Assembly (NCBI GenBank): GCA_023457535.1
Contig: JAEWLN010000048.1
Coordinates: 1 to 8,465 of the forward strand
DNA: 8,465 nucleotides
From: Bacteroidota bacterium
GTDB lineage: Bacteria > Bacteroidota > Bacteroidia > Flavobacteriales > Flavobacteriaceae
Reading direction: 5' to 3'
A model generated the notes under the pieces. The model had not been told where the DNA came from. It did no database searches and worked only from the letters and a program-made list of their open reading frames with translations. Positions within the stretch are counted from its first letter, which is position 1; every line of letters begins with the position of its first letter. Position numbers and translations under genes: made by a program. This document shows, piece by piece, positions 1 to 6,800 of this stretch.

Positions 1-2424
1 GCCGAAAGCATCTGTACGCTGATCGAAAAGTTCCAAAAAGAGGGTAACGGCCGTGTCGTTGCGGCGTCGGATGAAAACATCGAAGTTTTTTCTGCCGATG
101 AATGGAACGGTTTTACCAAAACCCGACAAGAAAAAATACTGTTGCAATACCGTTTGACGTACCTGGCGGAAACGGAGGTAAACTGGTGTCCCGGACTCGG
201 AACGGTGCTGGCCAACGACGAAATTGTCAACGGCCTGTCTGAGCGCGGCGGATTTCCGGTTATACGCAAAAAAATGACGCAATGGAGCATGCGCATATCT
301 GCTTACGCGCAGCGTTTGCTTGACGGGCTCCAGGACATCGACTGGACGCAATCTTTGAAAGACGCGCAGGAAAACTGGATCGGCAAGTCGACCGGTGCGC
401 TGGTGACGTTCAAGGTGCTTGACGCCGATGAAAACAAAAGCGACGTAGATCATTTTTTGTCCGGCAATGAACATTCGGGCCACGAAATACAAGTCTTTAC
501 CACGCGTCCCGATACGATTTTCGGCGTGACGTTCCTGACTTTGGCGCCTGAGAATGAACTCGTTTCGAAAATCACGACGCCTGAGTGGCAACAGTCGGTC
601 AGGCAATACATCGAGGCAACCTCCAAGCGTTCCGAGCGCGAGCGCATGGCCGATGTCAAGACCATTTCGGGCGTATTTACCGGCGCGTATGCGGAACATC
701 CGTTCACCAAAGAGCCGATTCCGGTTTGGGTAGGTGATTACGTGCTGGCCGGTTACGGAACCGGTGCGGTCATGGCCGTGCCGTGTGGCGACGAGCGCGA
801 TTATGCGTTCGCGAACTTCATGAAAGGCAAGAACGGCATGCAGCCGATCAAAAATATTTTCGATGGCGTCGACATTTCCAGCCAGGCATTTGCCTCCAAG
901 GACAATGTCAAGATCGCCAATTCCGATTTCCTGAACGGATTGAACTACAAGGATGCAACCAGAAAGGCGATCGAAGAACTCGAAAAACTCGGGCTCGGAA
1001 AGGGCAAGACAAACTATCGTTTGCGCGATGCGGTATTTTCGCGCCAACGCTACTGGGGCGAGCCGTTCCCGGTGTATTATGTGAACGGCATGCCGCAAAT
1101 GATCGACAAGCAGCATTTGCCCGTGGTTTTGCCGGAAGTCGAGAAATATTTACCGACAGAAGACGGACAACCACCGCTGGGCAATTCAAAACAATGGGCG
1201 TGGAGCACCGTTGAAAATAAAGTCGTGGCCAATGAACTGATCGACGACCAAACCGTTTTTCCGCTCGAACTCAATACGATGCCGGGTTGGGCCGGAAGTT
1301 CGTGGTATTGGCTGCGCTACATGGATCCGCACAACAACGACGAATTCGTCAGTAAAGAGGACGAACAATATTGGCAGAACGTCGATTTGTACATTGGCGG
1401 CAGCGAGCACGCCACCGGACATTTGCTCTATAGCCGGTTCTGGAACAAATTCCTGTATGACCGCGGATTGATCGGACAAGAGGAGCCGTTCAAAAAACTG
1501 ATCAATCAAGGGATGATTTTAGGCACCTCGGCTTTTGCGCACCGACTCGAGGGTACGAATACCTTTGTTTCCAAAGGCAAGATCGGATCACAACGTACGC
1601 AACCCATCCACGCCGACGTAGCGCTGGTCAACGCATCGGACGAACTCGACACCGATGCATTCCGCAACTGGCGCGAGGATTTTAAAAATGCCGAGTTTAT
1701 TACGGAAGACAATGGCAAATTCATCGTTACACGCGAGGTCGAGAAAATGTCCAAATCCAAATACAATGTGGTCAACCCCGACGACATTTGTCACGAATAT
1801 GGCGCCGATACGCTCAGGCTTTACGAAATGTTCCTCGGGCCGCTCGAGCAGTACAAGCCGTGGAATACCGCCGGAATCACAGGCGTTTTTGGCTTCCTTA
1901 AAAAATTATGGAAATTGTATTTTGACGACAAAGGTTTGATCGTTACGTCCAATCCGGCGAGCAGGGAAGCGCTCAAGACGCTGCACAAGACGATTAAGAA
2001 AGTCACTGAAGATATTGAAGGTTTTTCGTTCAATACATCGGTGTCCCAATTCATGATCGCCGTCAACGAACTTACTGCTATGAATTGCCACGAGCGTTCC
2101 GTACTCGAGCCGCTTGCGATTTTGATTTCGCCTTATGCGCCGCACATCGCTGAGGAATTATGGGAAAAACTGGGGCACCAAAACAGCATTTCCACCGCGC
2201 CATTTCCTAAATTCAACGCCGAATACCTCGTGGAAAGCAGCAAGGAATACCCGGTGTCGTTCAATGGCAAGATGCGCTTTACAATGGAATTGCCGCTGGA
2301 TCTGACGGCCGCGCAAATCCAGGAAATTGTGCTCAAAGACGAGCGTACGATCAAGCAGCTTGAAGGACGCACGCCAAACAAAGTTATTATTGTTCCGGGA
2401 AAAATCATTAACTTGGTAGGCTGA
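1..2424 (+). CDS. leuS: Leucyl-tRNA synthetase, 5'-truncated by window edge
   Basis: Class Ia synthetase that charges tRNA-Leu with leucine in the cytoplasm. The frame is open from base 1, giving 807 codons plus a TGA stop. Roughly the first 120-150 residues, including the HIGH motif, lie outside the window. Visible in order: the CP1 editing domain, with TTRPDT (499-516, containing the conserved editing threonine) and GTGAVMAVPCGDERD (757-801, keeping the aspartate equivalent to E. coli D345); the catalytic core with WAGSSWYW and the GGSEHATGHLLYSRFW stretch; a leucine-specific insert; KMSKS (1744-1758); the helical anticodon-binding domain; and a C-terminal domain ending KVIIVPGKIINLVG. All visible key residues are present, so the gene looks functional. 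A TTG at 142 is in frame but is not the start, because homologous sequence continues upstream of it. There is no clear terminator after the stop; the metallopeptidase gene follows after 142 bases. Confidence 0.97.
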   Translation, partial: AESICTLIEKFQKEGNGRVVAASDENIEVFSADEWNGFTKTRQEKILLQYRLTYLAETEVNWCPGLGTVLANDEIVNGLSERGGFPVIRKKMTQWSMRISAYAQRLLDGLQDIDWTQSLKDAQENWIGKSTGALVTFKVLDADENKSDVDHFLSGNEHSGHEIQVFTTRPDTIFGVTFLTLAPENELVSKITTPEWQQSVRQYIEATSKRSERERMADVKTISGVFTGAYAEHPFTKEPIPVWVGDYVLAGYGTGAVMAVPCGDERDYAFANFMKGKNGMQPIKNIFDGVDISSQAFASKDNVKIANSDFLNGLNYKDATRKAIEELEKLGLGKGKTNYRLRDAVFSRQRYWGEPFPVYYVNGMPQMIDKQHLPVVLPEVEKYLPTEDGQPPLGNSKQWAWSTVENKVVANELIDDQTVFPLELNTMPGWAGSSWYWLRYMDPHNNDEFVSKEDEQYWQNVDLYIGGSEHATGHLLYSRFWNKFLYDRGLIGQEEPFKKLINQGMILGTSAFAHRLEGTNTFVSKGKIGSQRTQPIHADVALVNASDELDTDAFRNWREDFKNAEFITEDNGKFIVTREVEKMSKSKYNVVNPDDICHEYGADTLRLYEMFLGPLEQYKPWNTAGITGVFGFLKKLWKLYFDDKGLIVTSNPASREALKTLHKTIKKVTEDIEGFSFNTSVSQFMIAVNELTAMNCHERSVLEPLAILISPYAPHIAEELWEKLGHQNSISTAPFPKFNAEYLVESSKEYPVSFNGKMRFTMELPLDLTAAQIQEIVLKDERTIKQLEGRTPNKVIIVPGKIINLVG

Positions 2425-2566
2425 CGCTTGTTTCGGGTGTACAGTTTTTCTCGTTACGTTCCGTATTTCGATACTTTCCTGACAAAATATCATTTAAACT
2501 GACACCAATTCATGCTGGCGCGCATTTTGCGGACGGCCGGCAACCAAACCATAAAAAAATTAGACT

Positions 2567-3247
2567 ATGTATTTAGGATGGATTATCATGGGCGCAATCA
2601 TGCTGGCGAGCTGGCTGGTTTCCCAACGACTGCAGAGTAAGTTTGACAAATATTCAAAGTTGCATCTGCAAAATAACATGAGCGGCGCTGAAATTGCGCA
2701 AAAAATGCTCGATGACCACGGCATCCGCGACGTTCGCGTGATCTCTACGCCGGGCCGTTTAACAGACCACTACAACCCTGCCGACAAAACGGTGAACCTT
2801 TCAGAAGCGGTGTACAACCAACGCAATGCCGCAGCGGCAGCGGTTGCCGCACACGAAGTAGGGCACGCCGTACAGCACAATGTCGCTTATTCATGGCTTG
2901 AAATGCGTTCGAAACTGGTGCCGGTCGTGTCGTTCGCCTCGAACATCATCCAATGGGTGCTGCTGGCTGGGGTTTTGATGATCAATACTTTTCCGCAATT
3001 GCTTTTGATCGGGATTGTATTGTTCGCGCTGACGACGATTTTCGCGTTCGTCACGCTGCCGGTAGAATACGATGCGAGTAACCGCGCACTGGCGTGGCTC
3101 GAAAACAAGCGGATGCTCACGCGTGAAGAGCACGCCGGATCGAAAGATGCTTTGAAATGGGCGGCCAGGACCTACGTAGTGGCGGCCATCGGATCACTCG
3201 GTACGTTACTGTATTACCTGATGATTTACATGGGAAGACGTCAATAA
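2567..3247 (+). CDS. Membrane zinc metallopeptidase, YugP-type (Zn_peptidase_2)
   Basis: A 226-residue protein of normal family length. The zinc-binding HEVGH motif is at residues 96-100, with an E167/D169 segment (LPVEYDASNRAL) downstream that probably supplies the third metal ligand. An N-terminal membrane helix spans about 2-20, two helices about 118-164, and a last one about 203-222, so the active site is membrane-associated. The segment NPADKTVNLSEAVYN ahead of the HEXXH helix is also typical of the family. The substrate is unknown in this family and nothing here reveals it. The ATG at 2567 is preceded by an A-rich leader (ATAAAAAAATTAG), as expected for flavobacterial translation starts. 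The 142-base gap after leuS has no perfect TAnnTTTG box, so read-through from leuS or a weak promoter is possible. The gene ends in a strong terminator. Confidence 0.92.
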   Translation: MYLGWIIMGAIMLASWLVSQRLQSKFDKYSKLHLQNNMSGAEIAQKMLDDHGIRDVRVISTPGRLTDHYNPADKTVNLSEAVYNQRNAAAAAVAAHEVGHAVQHNVAYSWLEMRSKLVPVVSFASNIIQWVLLAGVLMINTFPQLLLIGIVLFALTTIFAFVTLPVEYDASNRALAWLENKRMLTREEHAGSKDALKWAARTYVVAAIGSLGTLLYYLMIYMGRRQ

Positions 3248-3266
3248 CGCCTTCCTTTTGCATAAG

Positions 3267-3291
3267 ACCGCCTCGAAAGGGCGGTTTTTTT
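3267..3291 (+). terminator. Intrinsic terminator of the metallopeptidase gene
   Basis: A perfect 6-bp stem, ACCGCC (3267-3272) with GGCGGT (3280-3285), closes a 7-base loop and runs into seven T residues (3285-3291). It begins 20 bases after the metallopeptidase stop codon. Read on the minus strand the same hairpin has no T-tract after it, so it should act mainly on plus-strand transcripts. The last Ts form part of the stop codon of the convergent MmcQ/YjbR-type gene. Confidence 0.85.
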
Positions 3292-3655
3292 AGGGCCGTG
3301 CTTTGCCATCATTGCCAAGTTCACGCTGCGCTTTTTTGGAAAGTCTGCCATACACGAGCTTGTAAGATGTTTGGATGTGCTTTTTCAGATGTGCCGGTGT
3401 AATTTTGCCGATGTCCGTCAGCGTGACCCATTTGTGTTGCGCAAAATACGGCGCGGGTTTGAAGTGCGGTGCGGTCGAAAGCGCGTCAAAATCTTCATCG
3501 GGGACTTTGAACGCCACCGACGTCGGGACCGCTTCGAGGTCGATCACGCAAAACATTTTTCGCGCCACCATGAACACCCAGTCGCTTTTCCACTTGATCT
3601 CGTCGGTGGCATGGGGCAGGGCTTTGCAGAGGTGTTCGATCGTTCCGATGTCCAT
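3290..3655 (-). CDS. MmcQ/YjbR family protein
   Basis: A 121-residue protein matching the MmcQ/YjbR family, which is small and single-domain with a CyaY-like fold. Family members are often labelled DNA-binding, but the biochemical role is not established. Visible family features are the N-terminal LCKALPHATDEIKWKSDWVFMVARKMF region (residues about 9-35), a central VAFKVP strand, the HFKPAPYFAQHKWVTL segment (about 64-79), and the C-terminal helix SYKLVYGRLSKKAQREL. The start ATG (3653-3655) lies 5 bases after the stop of the lrp-type gene, so the two are almost certainly co-transcribed and probably translationally linked. The TAA stop (3290-3292) lies in the T-tract of the convergent terminator. 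No signal peptide or membrane segment is seen, so it is cytoplasmic. Confidence 0.88.
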   Translation of the reverse strand: MDIGTIEHLCKALPHATDEIKWKSDWVFMVARKMFCVIDLEAVPTSVAFKVPDEDFDALSTAPHFKPAPYFAQHKWVTLTDIGKITPAHLKKHIQTSYKLVYGRLSKKAQRELGNDGKARP

Positions 3656-3660
3656 TGGCG

Positions 3661-4131
3661 CTACAATTGGATTTGCCGCTCGATTTGCTGGTCAAGCGAA
3701 ATGAAAGTCTCGGTGCGCGAGATGCCTTCGATGATCTGGATCCTTGTATTGAGCAAATGCATCAAATGTTCGTTGTCGCGGCAGATCATCTTGATCAGGA
3801 TCGACCAATTGCCCGTGGTATAATGACATTCAAGCACTTCCGGGATCTTTTTAAGCTCGCGCACCGCTTCAGGATTGCGCGCGGCCTTGTCGAGATATAT
3901 GCCGACAAAAGCCATTGTGCTGTAGCCCAAAACTTTGTTGCTGACCGTAAATTTGGATCCCGAGATCACGCCGGATTGCTCGAGTTTGCGCAACCGCTGG
4001 TGGATGGCCGCACCTGAAATACCAATCTTATTGGCGATCTGCAAAATGGGCTTGCGCGCATCGGACATCAGATCGCGCAGGATTTCCTTGTCGATGCCGT
4101 CGATTTCTATTTGAAACGAATTGACTTTCAT
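3661..4131 (-). CDS. Lrp/AsnC family transcriptional regulator
   Basis: A 156-residue regulator with the classic two-domain layout. A winged helix-turn-helix spans about residues 13-58 (IDKEILRDLMSDARKP..QIANKIGISGAAIHQRLRKLEQSGVI). A RAM ligand-binding and oligomerisation domain spans about 68-146, with TTGNWSILIKM (105-115) at the usual effector-pocket position. Relatives respond to amino acids such as leucine, lysine or asparagine; the effector here cannot be read from the sequence. It sits between a saccharopine dehydrogenase gene (60 bases upstream, same strand) and an MmcQ/YjbR-type gene (5 bases downstream), so control of amino-acid metabolism next door is a reasonable inference. A promoter-like element and an 8-bp inverted repeat lie just ahead of the ATG, which fits autoregulation, common in this family. 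Confidence 0.95.
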   Translation of the reverse strand: MKVNSFQIEIDGIDKEILRDLMSDARKPILQIANKIGISGAAIHQRLRKLEQSGVISGSKFTVSNKVLGYSTMAFVGIYLDKAARNPEAVRELKKIPEVLECHYTTGNWSILIKMICRDNEHLMHLLNTRIQIIEGISRTETFISLDQQIERQIQL

Positions 4132-4140
4132 TGCGTTAAA

Positions 4141-4176
4141 TTGAAATTAAATGTAACGAATTGCTTTCAATTTCAA
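4141..4176. repeat. Inverted repeat over the lrp-type promoter, possible operator
   Basis: TTGAAATT (4141-4148) and its exact reverse complement AATTTCAA (4169-4176) are separated by 20 bases, so the half-site centres are 28 bases apart, between two and three helical turns. On the minus strand one arm overlaps the proposed -33 TTTG and the other lies at the proposed start of transcription. The position suits an autoregulatory Lrp/AsnC operator, but the region is A/T-rich, so chance is not excluded. Confidence 0.4.
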
Positions 4177-4177
4177 A
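4148..4177 (-). promoter_or_regulatory. Proposed promoter for the lrp-mmcQ-type pair
   Basis: Read on the minus strand, TTTG (4177-4174) is followed after 18 bases by TACATTTA (4155-4148). This is one mismatch from the Bacteroidota -7 consensus TAnnTTTG, with near-normal spacing. Transcription would start near 4141, leaving a leader of about 10 bases before the ATG at 4131. Confidence 0.5.
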
Positions 4178-4191
4178 CTTTAATTCCGGCT

Positions 4192-5559
4192 TTACAGCAA
4201 ACTATTCGGGTTGTAACCCAGATAAGGTGTTTCTGTTTCGGCAAACACAACGCCAAATTCTTCAAGCTCGGCCAGTATCGGCAGGTATACTTCGCGATTA
4301 ATCGGGAGTTGCACGCCCGGCGTGGTAATGTTGCCGTTGAGGATCTGCAAAGTGGCCATCGCTACAGGAAGCCCGACAGTTTTGGCCATTGCCGTATAGG
4401 TTTGGTCATCGCCCAGGCACACCATTTTGGAATCGATCTGTCTTTTGGAGCCGTTGAGTTCGAATCCAAACTTGTGGTACATCACGATCATGTCTTTGTC
4501 GTCCGGGGCGAGCGACCACGCATCGGCCAGAATTTTTTCAAGTATTTGCGCAGGTGTCGCATTTTTAAGCCCGACTTTTTTGTCCGGATTGAACAAATCG
4601 AGCTCGAGCAATTTGTCCCAGATCACGTCGTCCTGTTCAATGCCGAGTTGCAGCCGCAGTTTGATCTCCACCGAATCGCTCGGGTGGTACGGCAGGAACA
4701 GGTTGGTGAATTCGCGGTAACTGATGTTTTCTGAATCGTCGATCACATACGTATCGTCGGTCATGCCCAATTGCACAAAAACATTCCATGCGCGCGAGAA
4801 CCCGACGCGTCGTATCGTACCGCGGTAGAGCGTCAGCGCGTCGTCAAGACCGTAAACGCTTTTGTATTTGAGCGAATCGCGGTTGGCGTACCCTTCGAAT
4901 TTTCCGTAGCCTTCCACATCAAAAAATTCCGTGCGCCGGAACAATTTGTGGTACGGAATGTATTTGTACGTGCCTTCCTGCAAGAATTTCGCCGCTCCGC
5001 CTTGTCCGGCCAGTACGACGTTGCGCGGTGCCCAGGTGAATTTGTAGTTCCACAGGTTGTTGTCCGATTCCGGGGCGACCAATCCGCCGCAAAAGGATTC
5101 GAACAACAACATTTTACCGCCCTGTTCACGGATGTCGTCGATGATTTTCATTGCGCTCATGTGGTCGATGCCAGGATCGAGACCGATTTCATTCATGAAC
5201 ACCAATCCATTTTCTTTGGCCGCCGCATCAAGGCCTTGCATCGCGTCGCTGATGTACGACGCGGTGACCATGTGCTTGCGAAACGCTATACAATCTTTGG
5301 CCACGTCGACGTGCATGAAGGCCGGAAGCATTGAAATGACGATGTCCGCTTTTTGGATTTCATTTTGCCGTTGCGCGACGTCGTGAATGTCCAGTGCGAT
5401 GGCCGTTGCATTGTGGTGGCCATTGGTTTTGCGTTGGGCCAGTCCGAGCGATAAATCGGCGATGGTCACGTGCAGCCGTTCTTCATCGGATTTGTTCAAA
5501 AGGTATTGGATCAGTGACGAAGCCGATCGGCCGGCGCCAATAATAAGGATATTTCTCAT
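4192..5559 (-). CDS. Saccharopine dehydrogenase family protein (Lys9-type)
   Basis: A 455-residue NAD(P)-dependent dehydrogenase, normal for the family. An N-terminal Rossmann fold opens with ILIIGAGRSASSLIQYLL (glycines 8 and 10). The motif EIGLDPGIDHM is at 124-134. SFCGGLVAPE (155-164), a YKFTWAPR stretch, YANRDS (224-229) and RGTIRRVGF (246-254) match the pattern of fungal Lys9 saccharopine reductase and separate it from shorter carboxynorspermidine-synthase relatives. The family interconverts saccharopine with glutamate plus aminoadipate semialdehyde. Bacteroidota normally make lysine through diaminopimelate, so lysine breakdown or a related amino-acid reaction is the more likely role; this is inference. 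No lysine-ketoglutarate reductase partner is in the window. The gene has its own TAnnTTTG box, and an lrp-type regulator follows 60 bases downstream. It is cytoplasmic: no signal peptide. Confidence 0.9.
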   Translation of the reverse strand: MRNILIIGAGRSASSLIQYLLNKSDEERLHVTIADLSLGLAQRKTNGHHNATAIALDIHDVAQRQNEIQKADIVISMLPAFMHVDVAKDCIAFRKHMVTASYISDAMQGLDAAAKENGLVFMNEIGLDPGIDHMSAMKIIDDIREQGGKMLLFESFCGGLVAPESDNNLWNYKFTWAPRNVVLAGQGGAAKFLQEGTYKYIPYHKLFRRTEFFDVEGYGKFEGYANRDSLKYKSVYGLDDALTLYRGTIRRVGFSRAWNVFVQLGMTDDTYVIDDSENISYREFTNLFLPYHPSDSVEIKLRLQLGIEQDDVIWDKLLELDLFNPDKKVGLKNATPAQILEKILADAWSLAPDDKDMIVMYHKFGFELNGSKRQIDSKMVCLGDDQTYTAMAKTVGLPVAMATLQILNGNITTPGVQLPINREVYLPILAELEEFGVVFAETETPYLGYNPNSLL

Positions 5560-5581
5560 GATTTTAACTGCGGTTTGGTCG

Positions 5582-5614
5582 CAAAGTTACAGGCTGAAAG
5601 CAGCTCCTGGTCAA
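5582..5614 (-). promoter_or_regulatory. Proposed promoter of the saccharopine dehydrogenase gene
   Basis: On the minus strand TAACTTTG (5589-5582) is a perfect TAnnTTTG box. A TTG at 5614-5612 lies 22 bases upstream, at the long end of accepted spacing. The start codon is 22 bases downstream of the box, after an A-rich leader (GTTAAAATC). It lies wholly in the 70-base gap behind the small membrane protein gene, so the dehydrogenase can be transcribed on its own. Confidence 0.55.
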
Positions 5615-5629
5615 GCTCGCGGCCCATGA

Positions 5630-5950
5630 TTACAAATCGCCTTCTAGTTCTTCGAGGTCTTTGAGGTCTTCAGATTTGGATTCTATTTTCTTTTGTTCGA
5701 ATTCGGCATCGTTGGCCACTTCATCGGGCATCATTGCTTTGGCACCCGCGACGGCAAGCAGCAACACCGCTATGATGACAAGCCATTTGGGTAGTTTTCT
5801 GGCGTCGCCCTGAGAGATAAACAGTGAAAGCGCGCTGAAGATCAACGCAAAGGCCACGGGTAAGAGCGCCAGCGTGCCCATTGGCAAAATGGCGAAAATC
5901 AAACTGACAATGATAAAAATGACGGCTAAAACGATGTAAACTTTTCTCAT
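5630..5950 (-). CDS. Small three-helix membrane protein, unknown function
   Basis: A 106-residue protein I cannot assign to a named family. Three hydrophobic segments, at about residues 5-22, 26-46 and 56-72, are followed by a strongly charged, mostly acidic tail (about 75-106: many E and D with K, ending DLEELEGDL) that may form a short helix or coiled coil. Two basic patches, RK at 2-3 and ARKLPK at 50-55, suggest that the loop between helices 2 and 3 is cytoplasmic. Its ATG (5950-5948) shares bases with the TGA stop of the DUF3108 gene in an ATGA junction, so the two are almost certainly translationally coupled and may act together at the inner membrane. The coding frame is supported by this junction and by the clean membrane-protein pattern. 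Confidence 0.8.
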   Translation of the reverse strand: MRKVYIVLAVIFIIVSLIFAILPMGTLALLPVAFALIFSALSLFISQGDARKLPKWLVIIAVLLLAVAGAKAMMPDEVANDAEFEQKKIESKSEDLKDLEELEGDL

Positions 5951-6699
5951 TTGATTCCTGATGCATTGGTTAGTGATAACTGGCCGGTTCCTACGGGGAT
6001 GCTGAATTTGATCAGCGCGGGTACTTTGCGCGCATCGGCCGTGAGCCAGATGAGGTTTTTGTCGGTGCCTTTGAGTTTATCGGTTTTGGCTGCAATCGAA
6101 ATTTTGTAACATTCTTTGTTGCCCAGATTGCCCGATTTGACGGTTTCCCTGCCCATGTATCTGGCCGACACATTCATTTGTTTCTCGTCAAAAACGACCG
6201 TAAAGTTTTGCGTTTGTCCTACTTTGAACTTGCTGAAATCCACGTTGCGCAACCGGTATAAGATCGTAACTACGTCTTGGGTGTTGTCGCCGATGGAAAA
6301 ATTGCGCGTGGTTTCCGGAGCGCTGTTCTTTTTGACCGTGCTCGTAATGGTATTGCCCTTGAACAGGTATTTTTCTTTTTTGGCATATTTGCCTTCCTGG
6401 ATGTTGCGCTTGTACAAACTCGGCTTGAACGTGGCCGGATTCACATACGATTCGTAAATGTCGCGGATTTTAAAAAACGAATCCCATTTGCTGAACGTCG
6501 TGGCCTGGCACGAGAGGTGCAACAGCGTATTTTTGGACGTTTTGACCGATTCTGTGGCCATGGTTACCTGGGCCAGTGGCGTCATGAGCCCGCTCATATT
6601 ATACGAGGCCGTGTACACAAATTTCTCGCCCGATTTTACGGCCTGCCCCGAAACGACCGACGCCACGGTGAGCGCCAAAAGAACTGTCCATTTTTTCAT
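5947..6699 (-). CDS. DUF3108 domain secreted protein
   Basis: A 250-residue exported protein. The chosen start, ATG at 6699, gives a clean signal peptide: MKK, a hydrophobic core, and probable cleavage near SGQA (about residues 17-20). The frame is open further, to an ATG at 6759, but that start would put 20 polar residues ahead of the signal and would lie upstream of the proposed promoter. The mature part fits DUF3108, a beta-rich periplasmic domain of unknown function: it opens GEKFVYTASY, has paired strands, DTQ-like NTQDVVTILYRLRN in the middle, then YKISIAAKTDKLKG and LIWLTADARKVPALIKFSIPVGTGQLSL at the end. That ending resembles lipid-shell or lipoprotein-carrier folds, but no ligand can be assigned. 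The stop overlaps the start of the small membrane protein gene by 4 bases. Confidence 0.9.
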   Translation of the reverse strand: MKKWTVLLALTVASVVSGQAVKSGEKFVYTASYNMSGLMTPLAQVTMATESVKTSKNTLLHLSCQATTFSKWDSFFKIRDIYESYVNPATFKPSLYKRNIQEGKYAKKEKYLFKGNTITSTVKKNSAPETTRNFSIGDNTQDVVTILYRLRNVDFSKFKVGQTQNFTVVFDEKQMNVSARYMGRETVKSGNLGNKECYKISIAAKTDKLKGTDKNLIWLTADARKVPALIKFSIPVGTGQLSLTNASGIK

Positions 6700-6718
6700 G
6701 GTGTGCGTTTTACAGATG

Positions 6719-6749
6719 CAAATGTAATTTTTTTTCCGTTCATTCCGAA
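6719..6749 (-). promoter_or_regulatory. Proposed promoter of the DUF3108 operon
   Basis: On the minus strand TACATTTG (6726-6719) is a perfect -7 box. TTCG (6749-6746), one mismatch from TTTG, lies exactly 19 bases upstream, the standard Bacteroidota spacing. An eight-base homopolymer (T6728-6735 on the plus strand) fills part of the spacer. Transcription would start near 6712, about 12 bases ahead of the ATG at 6699, which supports that start over the upstream one. Confidence 0.65.
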
Positions 6750-6777
6750 CCGGGTTCAAAATCTCCCGCGCCCGGCG

Positions 6778-6785
6778 TATATTTG
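6778..6785 (+). promoter_or_regulatory. Proposed -7 box for the DUF423 gene
   Basis: TATATTTG is a perfect TAnnTTTG element 15 bases ahead of the ATG at 6801. The -33 region 19 bases upstream (TTCA at 6755-6758) is only a partial match. It faces away from the DUF3108 promoter, so the 101-base gap between the two start codons is a divergent promoter region. Confidence 0.55.
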
Positions 6786-6800
6786 TGGAAATTAAAAATC

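Noticed and set aside
142..144. In-frame TTG as a possible start of leuS
   Set aside because: The frame is open to base 1, and the upstream 47 codons encode typical LeuRS sequence, so the gene is simply cut by the window edge.
2527..2543. TTGC...GCAA hairpin as a leuS terminator
   Set aside because: The stem is only 4 bp, there is no T-run, and it lies over 100 bases after the stop codon.
3371..3823. Plus-strand open frame of 150 codons
   Set aside because: It is antisense to the well-supported MmcQ/YjbR-type and lrp-type genes, and its translation is rich in Arg, Cys and His with no domain-like pattern.
4111..5334. Two long plus-strand open frames (4111-4734 and 4771-5334)
   Set aside because: They lie antisense to the saccharopine dehydrogenase gene and match no protein pattern. 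High third-position G+C in the real gene removes stop codons from the opposite strand.
5590..5610. Imperfect hairpin (7 bp with a 2-base bulge) after the small membrane protein gene
   Set aside because: It has no T-tract and lies between the proposed promoter boxes of the next gene; too weak to call a terminator or operator.
6700..6759. Upstream ATG extending the DUF3108 protein by 20 residues
   Set aside because: It would bury the signal peptide behind polar residues and place the start upstream of the proposed promoter.
6783..6800. TTG start adding six residues to the DUF423 protein
   Set aside because: The TTG is part of the -7 box, so it would not be transcribed; the ATG at 6801 fits the family N-terminus.
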